DNA of 64,000 bases from Pedobacter sp. AJM. Lineage in GTDB: Bacteria; Bacteroidota; Bacteroidia; Sphingobacteriales; Sphingobacteriaceae. Shown here one piece after another: positions 62,144 to 64,000 of this stretch. The stretch covers positions 124,001 to 188,000 of the forward strand of contig NZ_NHOT01000004.1 in NCBI RefSeq assembly GCF_002197755.1, written 5' to 3'. The notes under the pieces are model-generated. The model had not been told where the DNA came from. It saw nothing but the letters and a program-made list of their open reading frames with translations, and searched no databases. Both the position numbers and the translations under genes were made by a program. Every line of letters begins with the position of its first letter. Within the stretch, counting starts at the first letter, position 1.

Positions 62144-62788
62144 ATGAAAAAAACAACCAATCAGCTCATCCCGAGCCGGGCAGCAAAACGGGCAAATTTT
62201 GATGTTGAAACTATCTATCCAATATTGGATGAAGCCTTGTTCTGTACCATAAGTTACGCCATGAATAATAAACCCTATTCTATTCCAACGTCATTTGTGC
62301 GTTATGGAGATAAGATTTATATTCATGGTTCTGTAGGGAGCCATTTTATTCGGGAATTGGATAAGGGGATACCAGTTTGCATAACTGTTATGTTGACTGA
62401 TGCCCTTGTGGTTGCCAAATCGGCACTGAGCCACTCTGTGAATTATCGGTCAGTGGTGATATTCGCTACGGGAGAAAAGGTAGAAGATGAAAAGGGAAAG
62501 CTTGAATCCTTTGAGTGGCTTATGGATAAGATAGTGCCGGGCAGCTGGAATTATCTTCGTCCGATAACGGAGAGTGAGATACGCAGAACAGCAGTTCTGG
62601 CATTTAACCTGGCTGAGGCATCGGCGAAAATTAGGGAAGGGATGCCTAACGACGAGGCAGAAGATAAATTGTTACCGATATGGTCGGGTATTATTCCGTT
62701 GCAAACCTCAAGACTACAGCCAATAGCGGATGAAATGAGCCAGCAAATTCCGCTTCCTGATCATTTAAGTCATATTGGGAATAGTTAA
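62144..62788 (+). CDS. Pyridoxamine 5'-phosphate oxidase-like flavin-binding protein
   Basis: This 214-residue split-barrel protein starts MKKTTNQLIPSRAAKRANFD, then has ILDEALFCTISYAMNNKPYS and IPTSFVRYGDKIYIHGSVGS, typical of the PPOx/FMN-binding fold group (nitroimidazole-resistance-like). Its later segment HSVNYRSVVIFATGEKVEDE fits the flavin pocket. The biochemical reaction is unknown; family members bind FMN or haem. It is divergent to a MocR regulator that probably controls it. Confidence 0.9.
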   Translation: MKKTTNQLIPSRAAKRANFDVETIYPILDEALFCTISYAMNNKPYSIPTSFVRYGDKIYIHGSVGSHFIRELDKGIPVCITVMLTDALVVAKSALSHSVNYRSVVIFATGEKVEDEKGKLESFEWLMDKIVPGSWNYLRPITESEIRRTAVLAFNLAEASAKIREGMPNDEAEDKLLPIWSGIIPLQTSRLQPIADEMSQQIPLPDHLSHIGNS

Positions 62789-62831
62789 GATGCCGATAAG
62801 CTGGCCGTTCTTCTTTTTCCAGCTTTAAAAC

Positions 62832-62874
62832 TACTCACCGAATCACGCACTTTTAATATGAGATTCGGTGAGTA
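62832..62874 (+). terminator. Terminator after the flavin-protein gene
   Basis: A perfect 13-bp stem (TACTCACCGAATC / GATTCGGTGAGTA) with a 17-base loop is followed by a T-rich stretch. It lies after the stop of the upstream plus-strand gene. Confidence 0.7.
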
Positions 62875-62897
62875 TTTTGGTTTTTACACAAAAACAA

Positions 62898-62930
62898 AAA
62901 AGCTTGCAATCATTTGATTTGCAAGCTTTT
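62898..62930 (-). terminator. Terminator of tRNA-Lys
   Basis: A perfect 12-bp stem (AAAAGCTTGCAA / TTGCAAGCTTTT) with a nine-base loop is followed on the minus strand by a T-run. It is 24 bases downstream of the tRNA. Confidence 0.8.
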
Positions 62931-62954
62931 ACGTAGTTTTAATACTACCTTCTG

Positions 62955-63027
62955 TGATCCCGCTGGGATTCGAACCCAGGACCACTACATTAAAAGTGTA
63001 ATGCTCTACCAGCTGAGCTACGGAATC
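62955..63027 (-). tRNA. tRNA-Lys (anticodon TTT)
   Basis: Read on the minus strand, a 73-base cloverleaf is complete: acceptor stem GATTCCG / CGGGATC with one G-T pair, D-arm GCTCAGCTGGTAGAGC, anticodon stem TTACA / TGTAG enclosing loop CTTTTAA, and T-arm CTGGGTTCGAATCCCAG. The anticodon is TTT, for lysine. The discriminator base is A and no CCA is encoded. A terminator follows. Confidence 0.97.
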
Positions 63028-63452
63028 ATTATTGAGATCGCAAAGATAGAATTTTTTTATAATAAACAATAAGCATTTAAACAAACTCACCTTATCATAT
63101 CTGAAACCACTGATTCACAGTAAAATATTTTTAATCTATAAATTTTGAATTTGTCTTGGATGAAAAATCGTCAGCCAAATCTGTCATGTAAATGCTTATT
63201 CAACCGTTGAAAACTTTTGATAGATAACCTCATTAAATTATAGATATTTGCCGAAATATTCTCTGAGCCTGGTTTAAATCGATAAAGCAAGATTCAGAAA
63301 ACAGTAGCATATTCGAGATCAACAGATGATCATGAACAGATTTTGCAATGAACAGGAACTTCATGTGACATGAACTTAGCCCCTATTTGTTATCAATATT
63401 GTTCAATTATTTTGTTCGAAACATGCTCCGGGAATTTTAAATTCAGTTTTAC
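63028..63452. other. Intergenic region, nothing recognised
   Basis: This stretch of about 425 AT-rich bases lies between tRNA-Lys and the Hsp70-like gene. I see no coding frame, repeat or strong hairpin; it should hold the promoters of both flanking genes. Confidence 0.4.
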
Positions 63453-64000
63453 ATGAGTAACTTTTTATACGGAATTGATTTTGGCACAACCAATTCAGCC
63501 CTATCCATTTACGACGAACAGAAAAAGGAAATTATTGATACGATTTCTATTCCCTCTCTCATTTATTTTACCGAGACAAAAAGTTTTGTTAATGGTGAAA
63601 GTCATATTGTCGGTGAAAAAGCCATTGACGCATACTTAAATGACGGCATGAAAGGGCGATTCATTAAATCCATTAAACAAATTCTGTCGAGAAGTACCTT
63701 TACCGAAACCCGGATCCACAATAAACGCTATACCGCATCAGATTTAGTTACCCTGATTCTTAAAGATTTAAAGGCAAAAGCAGATCAAATCATAGGTGAA
63801 GAATGCAATAAGGCTGTAATTGGAAGGCCGGTATTTTTCGATGATGACAACACTTCTAAAGATACCTTGGCACAAACCCGATTAAAAAAGGCAGCTGAAA
63901 TGGCTGGCTTTACGGAGGTGCGTTTTCAGTTTGAGCCTATTGGTGCAGCTTTCGCTTATGAAAAAACCATCAAGGAAAAAGAAAGGGTGCTGGTAGCCGA
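63453..64000 (+). CDS. Hsp70-family (YegD-like) protein, partial
   Basis: The gene begins at ATG 63453 and runs off the window after about 182 codons. The N-terminus MSNFLYGIDFGTTNSALSIY carries the phosphate-1 loop of the actin/Hsp70 ATPase fold (GIDFGTTNSA). Further on, KAVIGRPVFFDDD and RFQFEPIGAAFAYEKTIKEK match the actin-like ATPase core, including the E-P-x-A-A-x-A-Y motif. The layout resembles YegD-type chaperone relatives rather than DnaK. The C-terminal part is not in the window. Confidence 0.88.
   Translation, partial: MSNFLYGIDFGTTNSALSIYDEQKKEIIDTISIPSLIYFTETKSFVNGESHIVGEKAIDAYLNDGMKGRFIKSIKQILSRSTFTETRIHNKRYTASDLVTLILKDLKAKADQIIGEECNKAVIGRPVFFDDDNTSKDTLAQTRLKKAAEMAGFTEVRFQFEPIGAAFAYEKTIKEKERVLVA

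Overview
The window is a contiguous chromosomal stretch from a member of the Bacteroidota, most likely the Sphingobacteriaceae (Pedobacter-like). The evidence is a SusC/SusD pair, TonB-dependent barrels with carboxypeptidase-regulatory-like N-termini, LytTR/LytS-type signalling, a lack of Shine-Dalgarno sites, and several TAnnTTTG -7 promoter boxes. No species can be assigned from sequence alone.

Layout. (1) 1-5.8 kb: a DUF429 protein, an OmpR-type response regulator with its histidine kinase, and a divergent pair made of a small secreted protein and an outer-membrane barrel protein. (2) 5.9-22.7 kb: mostly housekeeping and accessory metabolism. It holds two aldo/keto reductases, two AraC regulators, a Gfo/Idh/MocA oxidoreductase, a fatty acid desaturase, hxlA-hxlB (formaldehyde fixation by the ribulose monophosphate route) with a divergent AraC regulator, a dienelactone hydrolase, a PAP2 phosphatase, a HAD protein with an altered motif I, a CDF transporter, a quinone-type oxidoreductase, a semialdehyde dehydrogenase and a DUF3095 cyclase-like protein. 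(3) 22.7-34.2 kb: a Dabb protein, a three-domain LigD, and a four-gene operon in which a TonB receptor sits between an ABC ATPase and two DUF3526-type permeases. A relic of a GH2 glycosidase and a type II NADH dehydrogenase follow. (4) 34.2-45.6 kb: a decayed gene, an outer-membrane barrel, and then the most unusual locus of the window, a probable ribosomally synthesised peptide (RiPP) system. (5) 45.6-57.9 kb: a serine hydrolase, then a SusCD / AraC / sugar-acid dehydratase / 2-keto-3-deoxy sugar acid dehydratase / GntP permease locus for an aldonic acid. (6) 57.9-64 kb: accessory DNA with a symmetrical repeat block, a frameshifted mobile-element-type membrane protein gene and a truncated ORF. 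It continues with an SRPBCC-EVE-MarR operon, a MocR/flavin-protein divergent pair, tRNA-Lys and the start of an Hsp70-like gene.

The peptide locus (about 35.85-45.58 kb) contains a LytTR response regulator, a LytS-type kinase and a large outer-membrane barrel. These are followed by a 66-residue precursor with a Gly-Gly leader and two C-x5-C-W-[GS]-[FY] repeats, a stem-loop, a radical SAM/SPASM maturase, an unrecognised 308-residue protein and a C39-peptidase ABC exporter. On the opposite strand, between regulator and kinase, lies an overlooked 43-codon ORF with a basic leader and a Ser/Thr-rich tail. The simplest reading is that the maturase modifies the Cys/Trp repeats, the exporter cleaves after Gly-Gly and exports the product, and the two-component pair controls expression. 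The exact modification, the role of the 308-residue protein and that of the barrel are unknown.

Four gene relics (GH2, secreted protein, mobile-element membrane protein, truncated C-terminus) and several very short spacings between -7 box and ATG are further points of interest.
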